Notes: generated by a model not told the origin, from the letters alone. A DNA stretch of 64,000 bases from Bacteroidales bacterium (GCA_016928305.1 JAFGKY010000028.1:43627-107626); one strand, 5' to 3'. Counted from the first letter of the stretch, positions 51,890 to 62,023 are shown. Numbers and translations: made by a program.

Positions 51890-54733
51890 ATGATTCAATT
51901 TTTTGTTGCAGATAAACTCAGAATCATAGTATTGTATATATTATGCAACCTGCCTGTTTATCCTTTACTGTCGCAGATTCCTGTATTAAAAGTTGATTTA
52001 AATGTTACAGGCAGACAGGAAAATGAAGTAAATGAACCCGGTTATATACCCTGGCCCATATCAGGACCGGGTTCGAAATCGATTGAAGGCGTCCTTTTTG
52101 AATTTAAAAACGGAAAGGTTGATGATGGCTGGTATAAAGCAGGAGCTCAGGCACCAAATTATGCAAGGCTTGTTTCCGACGGATTCCGGACAGACAAGGT
52201 TGAACTTTATATTACCGGTCTTGAAGACGGAAAGCATTGCCTGGTTACATTCCACAATGCATTTGACAATCCTGAAAACACAGTTTTTAGTCCGGTTGAC
52301 ATATATGTTAACAAAAGTTTGGTTATCGATAACCTTGAGCCTTCATTGAGGGCACTGTCAAACGATGCCTGTGCCACAGCCTATATAGAGTTCGAAGTTA
52401 TTAACAGCCAACCGGTGGTTATGCGTTTTCAGTCAGATCCGAAACCTTCATCAACCACAAATGTAATTCATGTTTGCGGCTTTCATTTGAATTCTTCTGA
52501 TCCAAAAAGAATGGCCCGTTTTGAATATCCGAAAAATAAAGATGAACATGTTAATATTGATAATGACACTCTGGTGTTTTATTGGAAACCACCTGTCAAT
52601 ACCTTAAACCATAATGTTTATTTTAGCACTGATGAGTTGGAAGTGCAATTGGCCAATCCCGATTCGCCAGCGTTTGCAGGAAATATGGCAGATACTTTTT
52701 TTATCAGGAGCGGATTCCACAACATGGCTGATTATTACTGGAGGATTGATCCGATAGATATCACCGGGGATACTGCGAAAGGTGATGTATGGCATTTCAA
52801 AAAAAGAATACCTTCTTTCCCCGGAGCTGAAGGATATGGCCGGTATGCCATCGGAGGAAGAGGAGGTAAGGTGGTATATGTTACCAATTTAGAAGACAGT
52901 GGACCGGGGAGTTTCCGGTATGCAGTAGAAAATGATTTCGGCCCGCGGACAATTGTATTTGCTGTTTCGGGCTTAATTACCCTGAATTCCCGACTGAATA
53001 TAAGTGATGATTATATTGCCGTTGCAGGTCAGACTGCTCCCGGTAAGGGAATATGTTTCCGATGGAATACCATTGGTGTAACCGGTGATGATGTGATTGT
53101 CCAACATGTAAGACTTCGCATGGGCATGAGTGAATCTTCCGATGGCATGGGTCTTACGGGGGCTGAAAGCAGTATTATTGATCATTGTTCAATAAGCTGG
53201 TCTATTGATGAAGCTTTTAGCTCGCGCAATGCAAAAAATATTACGCTTCAAAGAACCCTTGTTTCAGAAGCGCTAAATGAAGCCGGACATCCGAATTATC
53301 CTTCCGGATCGCAACATGGATTTGCCGCTAGCATAGGTGGCGACATAGGAAGCTTTCATCATAATCTGCTGGCCCATTGCAATGGCCGTAACTGGAGTTT
53401 GGCCGGAGGGTTGAACGGAGACGGTTTCTTTGCCGGAAAGCTGGATATTTTTAATAACCTTGTTTACAACTGGGGTTACCGTGCAACCGATGGTGGAGCT
53501 CATGAAGTTAATTTTGTGAACAATTATTATAAACCTGGTATCTCGACAACACAATTTACAGCATTAAATGCACAATATGAGAATGACTTCCCGGGATCAC
53601 AGCAATATTATTTTGCGGGCAATGTCATGCCGGGTCATTTTGATATTTCCAGCCAGATTATCGGACGAAAAGCTTCAGGTGATTATATCCCAAAAACCTA
53701 TCAGCCGTTTGTAGATATTCCCTTTTTTGATTCCGATGCAACCATCCATTCGGCTCAACAGGCTTACAAACTTGTTTTATCCGACGTTGGTTGTACACAG
53801 CCTATTGTTGATGATCATGATATTCGTATTATCAATGAGACTTTAAGTGGTTCATATACTTACAGTGGCAGCAAAACAGGCAAAAAAGGATTTCCCGATT
53901 CAGAAACTGATGTTGGAGGCTGGGAAGCCTACCCGGGATACCTGAGATCTCCCGGTTGGGACACGGACTTTGACGGACTGCCAGACTGGTGGGAAAAGTC
54001 GCATGGTTTAAACACCAACTCCGCTGCCGGTGATTTTTCAGAATCTAATGCAGATGAGGAAAGAAACGGGTACACGAATCTTGAAGAATACTTGCAGTGG
54101 ATGAGCAAACCGCATTATTTTTTACAGCATAATAATGACAGTCTTGATATTGATTTATCCCAGTTTACGAGAGGATTTGAAAATTCTCCGGTTCACGCAA
54201 TAAAAAATGTTGTAAATGGTACAGTAAAAACGCATAACAATACATCATTAGTATCATTTAAACCATGTGCAGAAGGGCTTGCTGAAATTGATTTCAAGGT
54301 AACCGATGCCGAAGGTGATTCTTTAATCCAACGAATTGGCATTTATATCGGTGAAGTTCCCAAAGACTCCATGTTTACCTATTCATATAAACAAAGTTGG
54401 ACCGGCAGTGCTATTGTTACCGTAGATTCAGTTAATCGGGCAGATCCGGGAGTGTCAAATATTAGGATTACTAATTCAGGTGTCTTTAACATTAGTGTCT
54501 TTCCAAATCCCGCAAACAGATTATTAAATGTGAACCTTGAACTGAACAGAAATCCTTACGCTGTACTCAGTATAATCGATATTACCGGTCGGGTTTTAAT
54601 GGAAGAAAAGCATTGGCAAAGCATTCCGTTGAATCCCGTAAGCATCGATATCTCGGTGCTAACCCCCGGCATTTATATGTTGAATATCCGGAATGAAGAG
54701 ATAAACAAAATGGTAAGGTTCATAAAAGAGTAA
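51890..54733 (+). CDS. Multidomain secreted pectate lyase (PL1-type) with novel N-terminal domain and T9SS sorting domain
   Basis: The product (947 residues from ATG 51890; a TTG nine codons earlier overlaps the lipoprotein gene) has a signal peptide (IIVLYILCNLPVYPLLSQ). A beta-rich domain of about 180 residues follows (VDLNVTGRQENEVNEPGY ... NVIHVCGFHL), like malectin-type modules but not firmly assigned, then an Fn3-like segment (about 215-300) and a PL1-type lyase domain (about 305-680; FPGAEGYGRYAIGGRGG, VAGQTAPGKGICF, IDHCSISWSIDEAFSS, HHNLLAHCNGRNWSLAGG). A calcium-type motif (DTDFDGLPDWWEK), a beta domain and a T9SS sorting domain (SVFPNPANRLLNV ... MVRFIKE) close it. It is translated with the two genes before it. 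Confidence 0.9.
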   Translation: MIQFFVADKLRIIVLYILCNLPVYPLLSQIPVLKVDLNVTGRQENEVNEPGYIPWPISGPGSKSIEGVLFEFKNGKVDDGWYKAGAQAPNYARLVSDGFRTDKVELYITGLEDGKHCLVTFHNAFDNPENTVFSPVDIYVNKSLVIDNLEPSLRALSNDACATAYIEFEVINSQPVVMRFQSDPKPSSTTNVIHVCGFHLNSSDPKRMARFEYPKNKDEHVNIDNDTLVFYWKPPVNTLNHNVYFSTDELEVQLANPDSPAFAGNMADTFFIRSGFHNMADYYWRIDPIDITGDTAKGDVWHFKKRIPSFPGAEGYGRYAIGGRGGKVVYVTNLEDSGPGSFRYAVENDFGPRTIVFAVSGLITLNSRLNISDDYIAVAGQTAPGKGICFRWNTIGVTGDDVIVQHVRLRMGMSESSDGMGLTGAESSIIDHCSISWSIDEAFSSRNAKNITLQRTLVSEALNEAGHPNYPSGSQHGFAASIGGDIGSFHHNLLAHCNGRNWSLAGGLNGDGFFAGKLDIFNNLVYNWGYRATDGGAHEVNFVNNYYKPGISTTQFTALNAQYENDFPGSQQYYFAGNVMPGHFDISSQIIGRKASGDYIPKTYQPFVDIPFFDSDATIHSAQQAYKLVLSDVGCTQPIVDDHDIRIINETLSGSYTYSGSKTGKKGFPDSETDVGGWEAYPGYLRSPGWDTDFDGLPDWWEKSHGLNTNSAAGDFSESNADEERNGYTNLEEYLQWMSKPHYFLQHNNDSLDIDLSQFTRGFENSPVHAIKNVVNGTVKTHNNTSLVSFKPCAEGLAEIDFKVTDAEGDSLIQRIGIYIGEVPKDSMFTYSYKQSWTGSAIVTVDSVNRADPGVSNIRITNSGVFNISVFPNPANRLLNVNLELNRNPYAVLSIIDITGRVLMEEKHWQSIPLNPVSIDISVLTPGIYMLNIRNEEINKMVRFIKE

Positions 54734-54914
54734 AACTTTTGCATATTTTATGCCAAAGCATGTACCATTTAACTTTTATTGCATCGGAAGAAATGATAAC
54801 ATGAACCCTTAGCAGATTTGCCAATGGCCCCTAAGTAATTATCCAGATGTCTGTTACCAATTATACATGTTTTATAGATTGTGGTCTGTAGCCTTTGTCT
54901 TTATTCTTTGTTCC

Positions 54915-54943
54915 TTGTTCTTGTCGGTATACGGTTAAATTTG
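54915..54943 (+). promoter_or_regulatory. Bacteroidetes-type promoter for the VOC gene
   Basis: TTG at 54915-54917, an 18-base spacer and TAAATTTG at 54936-54943. A 43-base leader precedes the ATG. The remainder of the 253-base gap after the pectate lyase gene shows only a short imperfect hairpin (54736-54758). Confidence 0.55.
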
Positions 54944-54986
54944 ATTTACAGATAATAATAAAATACTTACCTCTTAAGTCAACAAT

Positions 54987-55370
54987 ATGAAAATAGAACA
55001 TTTCGCACTAAACGTAAAAGACCCTGCAGCCATGGCGCAATGGTACATTGAAAACCTTGGCCTTGAAATTATCAGGAAAATGGACAAAACACCACATACT
55101 CATTTTTTAGGTGATAAAAGCGGGGCCATCCTGCTTGAAATATATAATAATCCGCCCGATCAGGTACCCCATTATAAAAGCATGGATCCTTTGCTTGTTC
55201 ATCTGGCTTTTGTAAGTTCTGACCCGGAAAGCGATAAAAAAAGGCTGACAGCGGCCGGGGCAAGCTATGTTGAAGAAGTTAACCTGCCTGACGGATCAAA
55301 ACTAATTATGATGCGCGATCCCTGGGGGCTTGCTATTCAACTCTGCCAAAGGGGAATACCGATGATCTGA
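54987..55370 (+). CDS. VOC family (glyoxalase/dioxygenase fold) protein
   Basis: The 127-residue protein has the vicinal oxygen chelate fold in its short single-domain form: KIEHFALNVKDPAAMAQWYIENLGLEI at the N-terminus, HTHFLGDKSGAILLEIYNN, LVHLAFVSSDPESDKKRLTAAGASY and MMRDPWGLAIQLCQR at the end. The metal ligands would be His5, Glu of LEIY, His of LVHLAF and Gln near the C-terminus. VOC proteins of this type isomerise or cleave small sugar-like or aldehyde compounds; a part in pectin-monomer handling is only suggested by its position. Own promoter. Confidence 0.88.
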   Translation: MKIEHFALNVKDPAAMAQWYIENLGLEIIRKMDKTPHTHFLGDKSGAILLEIYNNPPDQVPHYKSMDPLLVHLAFVSSDPESDKKRLTAAGASYVEEVNLPDGSKLIMMRDPWGLAIQLCQRGIPMI

Positions 55371-55416
55371 AAATGTGCTGATTCTCTAATTCCGGTATAC
55401 AAGCCGGTAACTTGAA

Positions 55417-56940
55417 TTATTTATTCTTTTTGAGGTATTCATTCAGAATAAGCATATTTTTGATAAAGGTACGTGTTGATATACCATCAATTTCCTTCAC
55501 CGCATAGCGGAAAAACCCTTTTTCAATGATTTCATCAAAGTTGGGTTCCATTGTTTTTTTAATATCATGGACTGTGCAGGATTCAATCCACATACCCTTT
55601 TCATTCATGATATTGATCAGTTCCAGCATTTCCTTATCTTCCGGTTCAGGTTGTCCTTTTTCCCTGTAACAGACCAGGCGGTCGTATAGTTCCTGTTCCA
55701 TACCGGGCTTCACATCGCGTATTCTTTCGTATTGCTCTCTGACCGGTAATATGCCCGGATACTTCACAAAGGAAATTGCAGTATCCAGGGTGTATCTGTA
55801 TTTCATATACCCTTCCTCATTTATTTCCGGGATACATTCCCTGATAATGGGATAATTCGTCTCAGGGTCATAAAATCTGGCAAATTCGGGCTGCCCGTCA
55901 TCATCTATTCCGATGATCACCGATTCTATCCATTCAAGTGCGCTGGGTATGGGTCTCAGATACCGTCTGTCACCAGTGAACAAGAACAGTTTCTCAAGTT
56001 CAAAAATCGTGCTCATGGTATACCTCACCTAGAAAGATGCCGGTTCATGTGTTCTTCCGGTTGCCGGCTGAAGGCTCATGTCAAACTGATCAGTCCATGC
56101 AGCATGTCCTTCCGGTCCCTGCGCGATCATAAAAAAATCGCCGCCTCTTCTTGCAGCTTCAAGATATTCCTCATTTCCCAACGCCTGATAAGCTTCGAGC
56201 AATACATCGATAATGCTATTCATAGCACCATCATTCAGCGTATAAAATGAAGTATAATCGGGGAATCCGTCGTGAGCAAATTCATAGCGCAAAGGGTAAC
56301 GTTGCGGCCAGCCACCGTTTGGATACTGGGAGATCAATATGAAGTCCAGGGCTTTCCGAAGGGGAGGCAGATAAGCAGCCTCCAGGGTTTCCATGTATAA
56401 ACGGAGCAAAAACCGGGTTGCTCCCTGAGTTACGTTATCATCATAGGTACAATTTTCGTAAAAATGTCGATATTCCTCCCAGCCAATAATATACCTGGAT
56501 GCGGTATCAGAGTACCAATGCTCCAGACCGGGTTTGTCGAAATCGATAAAGTAATGCCAACCGCCCATGGGATGCTGGCCGTATATGAGAGCATTGGCAG
56601 CTTTTCTGGCATATTCCAGAAAGGTACTTTGACCGGTTGTTTTGTAAATCTCAAGGAACAATTCACCCATGGCCGGAGTTCCGGGGTCCTGCACCCATAT
56701 CTAGGTAGGTCTTGCCGGAACCTCTCCAAAACGCTCTTTCAGATTTTCAGTATAATACCAAAGGTATCCGCCATGACAGGAAACCGTATTGACCATGTAG
56801 GCTGATGATCGCTTCATCGCATCAACAACCACCTCGGGGGTGAGCTTTTTGATTTTCTGTGCAGAAGCCGGTAGTATAAATATGAAAAGAAGTGTTGCAG
56901 CCAGGCTTCCGGGAATCGATATTTTAATTCTTTCCTTCAT
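55417..56940 (-). pseudogene. Pectate lyase-like (PL10-type) gene interrupted by two amber stops
   Basis: A single reading frame runs through the whole span but is broken by TAG at 56701-56703 and TAG at 56029-56031, giving pieces of 79, about 222 and about 203 codons with no shift of frame. The joined protein (about 507 residues) has a signal peptide (AATLLFIFILPASAQ), YLWYYTENLKERFGE, IWVQDPGTPAMGELFL, TYDDNVTQGATRFLL, SQYPNGGWPQRYPL, DYTSFYTLNDGAMNSII and FTGDRRYLRPIPSALEWI. These fit the (alpha/alpha)-barrel pectate lyase group related to PL10. Both stops could come from single C-to-T changes of CAG codons. The later parts keep their family motifs, so the damage looks recent. Confidence 0.85.
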
Positions 56941-57061
56941 TGCTGTTTATTTTCGTTTACTATAAACAAGTTACGATCAACCTATCCATTTTTCATTGAT
57001 CCTTTGATTATTAGGGCAGTAATATGTTTTTTAAATATGGTATTGACATACGACGGGCATT

Positions 57062-58591
57062 CTATAACTTTTTATAGATAAAATTGTCATATTTAACTTT
57101 ACCATTGCCAAAGGCATAAATACCCACTCTTAAACTCAGGAATTCACCAAATACATTATGATTGAATCCACTTGTTTCTATAGAGCGTTCAAGCTTTACC
57201 CATGTTTCTCCGTCCGCACTGTAATAGAAACTCACTTCATTGGCATGATTAATTATTCGTAAAAATCCATGATCACCAAATATATTTTTCGCTGATATCT
57301 TTGCCTTCCCCTGATTGTAGACGGTGAATTTCTCAACATCTGCTTCAATTCTTACTTGGGCAGTTTCATGATAAAACAGGCAGAGTCCGGCTTTTGTATC
57401 CTCTTCAATGGTATATTCAACTTGCACCTCATAATGTCTGTCTGATGAGTTAACCAGTATTGGCGAACTTTCCGCAAATGAGTTTCCTAACGCCCTGAGA
57501 ACCATCTTTCCATTATTCAATATTACCCTGTCGGGATTAAAATGTTTATAAAACTGCCATTGTAGACCTGGCTTCTGGTCCTCAAAATCATCCGATAAAC
57601 CTTCGTCAAATCCGGAAATATTACCAGCAGGTGCCTTTATAGAATCGCTGCTTTTGACTCCTTCAGGAATCCTGAACCATTGATCTTCGGTCCATTCAAC
57701 GGGCAACATTAAAGTTTGACGGCCCAACGTATGGAAACCGTTTTCATAACCATGATACAATATCCACCAGTTCCCGTCCATATCGTCAACAAGGGTTCCA
57801 TGCCCCTGGCTCCACCAACGTTCAGTACGACTTTCAGTGTGAACTATGGGATTATACGGTGAATTTTCGAAGGGCCCGTAAAGTGATTTCGATCTTGCTG
57901 ATACTACCATATGTGAAGTGGCAGGCCCGGCCGTACCACCCTCAGCAACAAGTAAATGAAAAAAGTCATCCTTGACTGTTGATTTAGGTGATTCCAGACA
58001 AAAACATTCCGTACTCCAGCTTTCAGGAAATTTCCATCCTTCGTAAATGAATTCAGGATCTCCCAGGGTGCTCAAACCATCTTCTGCAAGCCTGATAATA
58101 TAACCTTTGGAAAGATAGAGATATCTGTTTCCATCTTTATCAGCGACATGACCCGGATCAATGAATCCTGGCAGATTTAAATTGATTGGGTCAGACCATG
58201 GACCCTCCGGTGATAAGGCAGTAACTACCCAGTTTGTGCCTCCTGCAGGAAAATAGATGTAATACGTATCGCCGGATTTTATAAAATCCGGGGCCCACAC
58301 AGAACCTACATATCGATTCAGTGCATAGGATATCCGTTCCCAGTTTACTAAATCAGTAGAGTGCCAGATCAATAACCCAGGGCAATAATTAAAAGATGAA
58401 TGCGTCATGTAAAAGTCACTGTCAACCCTTAACACGGATGGATCGGGATAATCACCCCCTAAAATCGGGTTAAGGAAAAAACCATTTCCCGTATTTGTAT
58501 CGGTTTCCATTGCCGGGTTTTGAGCTGAAACCGATTGTATAAAGCATTGAAAAAGGATTTGAATGGATATAAGAATACAAATTATTTTCAT
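57062..58591 (-). CDS. GH43 glycoside hydrolase with C-terminal beta-sandwich
   Basis: The 509-residue secreted protein (signal peptide MKIICILISIQILFQCF...SVSAQ) has a five-bladed propeller of GH43: catalytic base Asp in DYPDPSVLRV, the pKa-modulating Asp in SVWAPDFIKSGDTYYIYF, and the likely acid Glu in CLESPKSTVKDDFFHL. The WWSQGHGTLVDDMDGNWWILYHGYENG segment closes the blades. From about residue 320 a beta-sandwich follows (DDFEDQKPGLQWQFYKHF ... GVKVKYDNFIYKKL-like end), as in arabinosidase/xylosidase GH43 with a C2 module. It would trim arabinose, xylose or galactose from pectin side chains. Divergent from the TonB receptor gene. Confidence 0.9.
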   Translation of the reverse strand: MKIICILISIQILFQCFIQSVSAQNPAMETDTNTGNGFFLNPILGGDYPDPSVLRVDSDFYMTHSSFNYCPGLLIWHSTDLVNWERISYALNRYVGSVWAPDFIKSGDTYYIYFPAGGTNWVVTALSPEGPWSDPINLNLPGFIDPGHVADKDGNRYLYLSKGYIIRLAEDGLSTLGDPEFIYEGWKFPESWSTECFCLESPKSTVKDDFFHLLVAEGGTAGPATSHMVVSARSKSLYGPFENSPYNPIVHTESRTERWWSQGHGTLVDDMDGNWWILYHGYENGFHTLGRQTLMLPVEWTEDQWFRIPEGVKSSDSIKAPAGNISGFDEGLSDDFEDQKPGLQWQFYKHFNPDRVILNNGKMVLRALGNSFAESSPILVNSSDRHYEVQVEYTIEEDTKAGLCLFYHETAQVRIEADVEKFTVYNQGKAKISAKNIFGDHGFLRIINHANEVSFYYSADGETWVKLERSIETSGFNHNVFGEFLSLRVGIYAFGNGKVKYDNFIYKKL

Positions 58592-58946
58592 AAATCATGC
58601 ATTAATTATTATTTGCTTTTATTATCCCGGAAATATTTACACATAAAAATACTTTTTGTGTATGACTTTTAATGATTTTACTGAAGAAAACGGAAGCGAA
58701 CTTAAAAAAATTAATAAAATTTCCTATTAATATTTTTGGATTTTATTTATTTTTATTTGCTTATTTGTTTTGAATATTTATCTTTACAATCATATAAACA
58801 AAGAAAAAACCTGTTTATTACTTTTGGGAGGCTTAATGAGTGTTTCCGGATCGGGGAAAATTGTACATGCTTACGGGGATTTATATGTATTTTTTTACAC
58901 ATTGAACCTGAAATTTTTGATTAATTACTATTTATTTTAATCACCT
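58592..58946. promoter_or_regulatory. 355-base divergent control region, GH43 / TonB-dependent receptor
   Basis: Strongly AT-rich and without a coding frame of note. It holds TATTTTTG (58731-58738), a TAnnTTTG match on the plus strand that would give the receptor gene a leader of about 200 bases. No matching -33 element and no palindromic operator were recognised. Nothing clear was found for the minus-strand GH43 gene. Confidence 0.4.
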
Positions 58947-61900
58947 ATGAAAAATAAACTAATTAAGACAGAAAAGATTTCTTTACCGATTTCCAGGTTT
59001 TACTATTTTTTTCTTTTATTGATGATGAGTCCAATAACCGGATTCGGTCAGGGAATAGTAAAGGGTACCATTACAGACGCCGAGGACAACACTGCGCTTA
59101 TAGCTGCAGCCGTAAGTCTGAAAGGGACAACCATCGGAACCGTAACCAATTACAACGGCGAATATGTGTTGCCCGTGAAACCGGGTACCCATACGCTGGT
59201 AATAACTTATCTGGGGTATACTACAGAAGAATTTCCGATAACAATAGAAGATAAGCAGACAATTGAGGTGAATGCCGCACTTACCACGGAATCTGTTGCC
59301 GTTAAAGAAGTTATTGTTACTGCGCAGGCAAGGGGACAGCTTTCTGCAGTAAACCAGCAACTGCGTTCAAACCAGATTATTAATGTAGTCTCAGAGGAAC
59401 GCATACGCGAACTTCCCGACGAAAACGCTGCACAGGCCATCAGTCGTTTACCAGGGGTACATCTCGACGGATCCAAAGTGGTGATACGGGGGCTCGAAGC
59501 AAAAATGAACCAGATAACCATCAACGGGATAGCTTTACCCTCTGTTGCTCAGTCCACTATTTCAGATGCAGTTGTTGGGGGCAATGCAGCTAGTGTCGAA
59601 GCAGTTCATCAAAGTTCCCGTGCAACCGATTTGGGTTTTGTTTCAGCCAATATGCTTTCGGGGATTGAGGTCTATAAAACCCTTACACCTGATATGGATG
59701 CTGATGCTGTTGGAGGGGTGGTAAACCTCAGGTTTCGTGAAGCACAACCGGGCCTTCATTTTAGTGTTACAGCACAGGGCGCATATAATCAACAGGAGAA
59801 AATGTTCGGTGGTTTAAAACTGTGGGGTGATGTCAGCAACCGCTTCTTTAAAGACCATCTTGGAGTAATTTTGAACGTTAATTATGAAACGCAGCATGGA
59901 GGCGATGATTGGATAAGGATTGGTTATAATGAATTTGGCTCTTCACCACCCGGTGAGGGTGAATACATATTGGCTTCCCTTAATGTGTTCGATCAATTAA
60001 AAACAACCAAGAACATAGGCGGGGCTTTAGTTCTTGATTTTGATTTTCTGAACGGGCAGTTATTATTTACCAGTATGTTAAGCCATTCCACCCCCGAAGA
60101 AACACAGTACAGGGAGTCTTTTGAAATCTGGAGAAATTATCACTGGGCTTTTTTGGACCGTAGTAAGTATACCTCCTTTCTTTTAAACAATTCACTGCGT
60201 TTAGAGCAGCAACTTGGTATAGTTAAGCTGGATGCAGGTATCTCCAATACTTATGTAGATAGAAAATTTGATTTCAGATATGCAAACAGGGCCACATATG
60301 CAGTAATCTTACCTTTTTATGCAGATTCCATTACAGACAGTAAAAGATGGGCAATGGCACCATCTGATGTCTATGATGCTCTTGATCCTGCAGGCGATAA
60401 TACGGCACGTTATTACCAGACTGAAATAGTCCCGAGCGATTATGATGAAAACCAGTGGCAGGCAGACCTTAATGTACAAGTACCCCTGCGTATTACTGAT
60501 AATATTAATATAAACTTCAAGTTTGGTGGTAAATACATCAGGAAAGAGCGTAACTATGACGAAGAGCTCATGCTGGATTATTATCCGGGTGTAATATATA
60601 ATGTAAATAATGAAATAATGGACTGGTTAAATGCACAGGGCATAGAAAACGACGGAAGTGCATTATTTCTAAGTGATATCCGCAATTATGATTACGAACC
60701 CAATAAAGGATTCATGAATGGGCAACCCTATTATTTTAATTGGGTTATAGATGCGGACTTTATGGATGAAATGTGGATGAACCAGGTAAACCTTGATCCG
60801 GAAACCACCAACCTTGTTTCGGATTCACGCGCCGGGCGCTATGATTATTGGGGTTGGGAAAGAAAGATTGCAGGCTACGCTATGGCAGAGATCAATCTTG
60901 GCAAGAGGCTTACCATTATCCCCGGCGTGCGTTTCGAGCAAATGCACAATGAATATTCTGCCTATAAGGTTAGCCAGGGCACACAATGGGTCTGGCGTAT
61001 CCGGGACACACTGACCAGACCGACCGATCACAACAACCTGCTCCCCCATCTACACCTGCGTTTTCGCGCAACCGACTGGTGGGATATCCGTTTTTCATAC
61101 AACAAAACCTTAACCCGGCCTGATTTCAGCTATGCTGTTCCTTCAGTGTATTATCATGAAATAGACGGTTCGTCTGAAGTGGGCAATCCCGGCATACGTC
61201 CAGCAGTATCTGAGAATTTTGATGCGAATTTCACGTTCTATACCCGAAAAATGGGATTGTTTACCATTGGCGGGTATATGAAACAAATAAAGGATATCTT
61301 TTATATGCAGCCCACTCTTGTAAAGAACATACCGGATTCAAACCTCGTTGCCGAGCTCCCGACGGATGCGATTCCTTCGATTTTACAAAACACACAGAAT
61401 TATTACCTTAATAGTCCTTACACTGCCTATGTAAGGGGTTTGGAGGTAGAATGGCAATCGAATTTCAGCTGGTTGCCTGACCCGTTTAACGGCATTATAT
61501 TGAACGCCAACTATACCCATGTGTGGTCTGAAACCAAATATATGCAGGACCGTATTCGCTACGAGCGGGTTCCCGGTAGTTTTGTTCCCAGAGTTGTTGA
61601 GGTAGACACTTTTTACGTGAACCGGCTCCTAAACCAGGCAAACGACATTGCCAACGTATCACTTGGTTATGACTGGAAAGGATTATCGGCACGTCTTTCA
61701 TTCCGTTTCCAGGGGAATGTGATAAGTACAATAGGTACACGTCCGGAAGAGAATGAATATACAAGGGATATATACGCGTATGATTTTGTAATAAAGCAAA
61801 ACATTCCGGTCAAATTTGGTGAATTTGAAGTGTTCCTGAATGCGATCAATTTCACCAATGCTCCCCAACAGAGTCGTTACAGAACATTTTATAACAATCT

Positions 61901-61979
61901 TAATGAAAAATTAGAAAAAACATCCTATGAAAGGTATTCAGGCCGGCAATTTCAACTAGGGCTTAGATTCAAATATTAA
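58947..61979 (+). CDS. TonB-dependent outer-membrane receptor without SusD partner
   Basis: The 1,010-residue protein has a signal peptide (YYFFLLLMMSPITGFGQ), an N-terminal carboxypeptidase-regulatory-like domain (about residues 33-110; GIVKGTITDAEDNTALIAAA, GTVTNYNGEYVL), a plug domain (about 125-255; RIRELPDENAAQAISRLPGV, VVIRGLEAKMNQITINGIALP) and a 22-strand barrel ending in FQLGLRFKY with a terminal aromatic residue. The plug wording is closer to the Xanthomonas/Caulobacter-type carbohydrate receptors (TIGR01782-like) than to SusC. It would import oligogalacturonides or rhamnogalacturonan fragments with TonB-ExbBD energy. No SusD gene follows; instead a T9SS protein gene lies 44 bases downstream. 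Confidence 0.88.
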   Translation: MKNKLIKTEKISLPISRFYYFFLLLMMSPITGFGQGIVKGTITDAEDNTALIAAAVSLKGTTIGTVTNYNGEYVLPVKPGTHTLVITYLGYTTEEFPITIEDKQTIEVNAALTTESVAVKEVIVTAQARGQLSAVNQQLRSNQIINVVSEERIRELPDENAAQAISRLPGVHLDGSKVVIRGLEAKMNQITINGIALPSVAQSTISDAVVGGNAASVEAVHQSSRATDLGFVSANMLSGIEVYKTLTPDMDADAVGGVVNLRFREAQPGLHFSVTAQGAYNQQEKMFGGLKLWGDVSNRFFKDHLGVILNVNYETQHGGDDWIRIGYNEFGSSPPGEGEYILASLNVFDQLKTTKNIGGALVLDFDFLNGQLLFTSMLSHSTPEETQYRESFEIWRNYHWAFLDRSKYTSFLLNNSLRLEQQLGIVKLDAGISNTYVDRKFDFRYANRATYAVILPFYADSITDSKRWAMAPSDVYDALDPAGDNTARYYQTEIVPSDYDENQWQADLNVQVPLRITDNININFKFGGKYIRKERNYDEELMLDYYPGVIYNVNNEIMDWLNAQGIENDGSALFLSDIRNYDYEPNKGFMNGQPYYFNWVIDADFMDEMWMNQVNLDPETTNLVSDSRAGRYDYWGWERKIAGYAMAEINLGKRLTIIPGVRFEQMHNEYSAYKVSQGTQWVWRIRDTLTRPTDHNNLLPHLHLRFRATDWWDIRFSYNKTLTRPDFSYAVPSVYYHEIDGSSEVGNPGIRPAVSENFDANFTFYTRKMGLFTIGGYMKQIKDIFYMQPTLVKNIPDSNLVAELPTDAIPSILQNTQNYYLNSPYTAYVRGLEVEWQSNFSWLPDPFNGIILNANYTHVWSETKYMQDRIRYERVPGSFVPRVVEVDTFYVNRLLNQANDIANVSLGYDWKGLSARLSFRFQGNVISTIGTRPEENEYTRDIYAYDFVIKQNIPVKFGEFEVFLNAINFTNAPQQSRYRTFYNNLNEKLEKTSYERYSGRQFQLGLRFKY

Positions 61980-62023
61980 TTCTTATTGAATTTTATTCAT
62001 AATTAATTATTAACTAAAAATTT

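Noticed and set aside
55417..56940. Amber (TAG) recoding to glutamine
   Set aside because: TAG is used as an ordinary stop by several genes here (MATE fragment, L25, lipocalin-like lipoprotein, lyase at 44.0 kb), so general recoding is unlikely.
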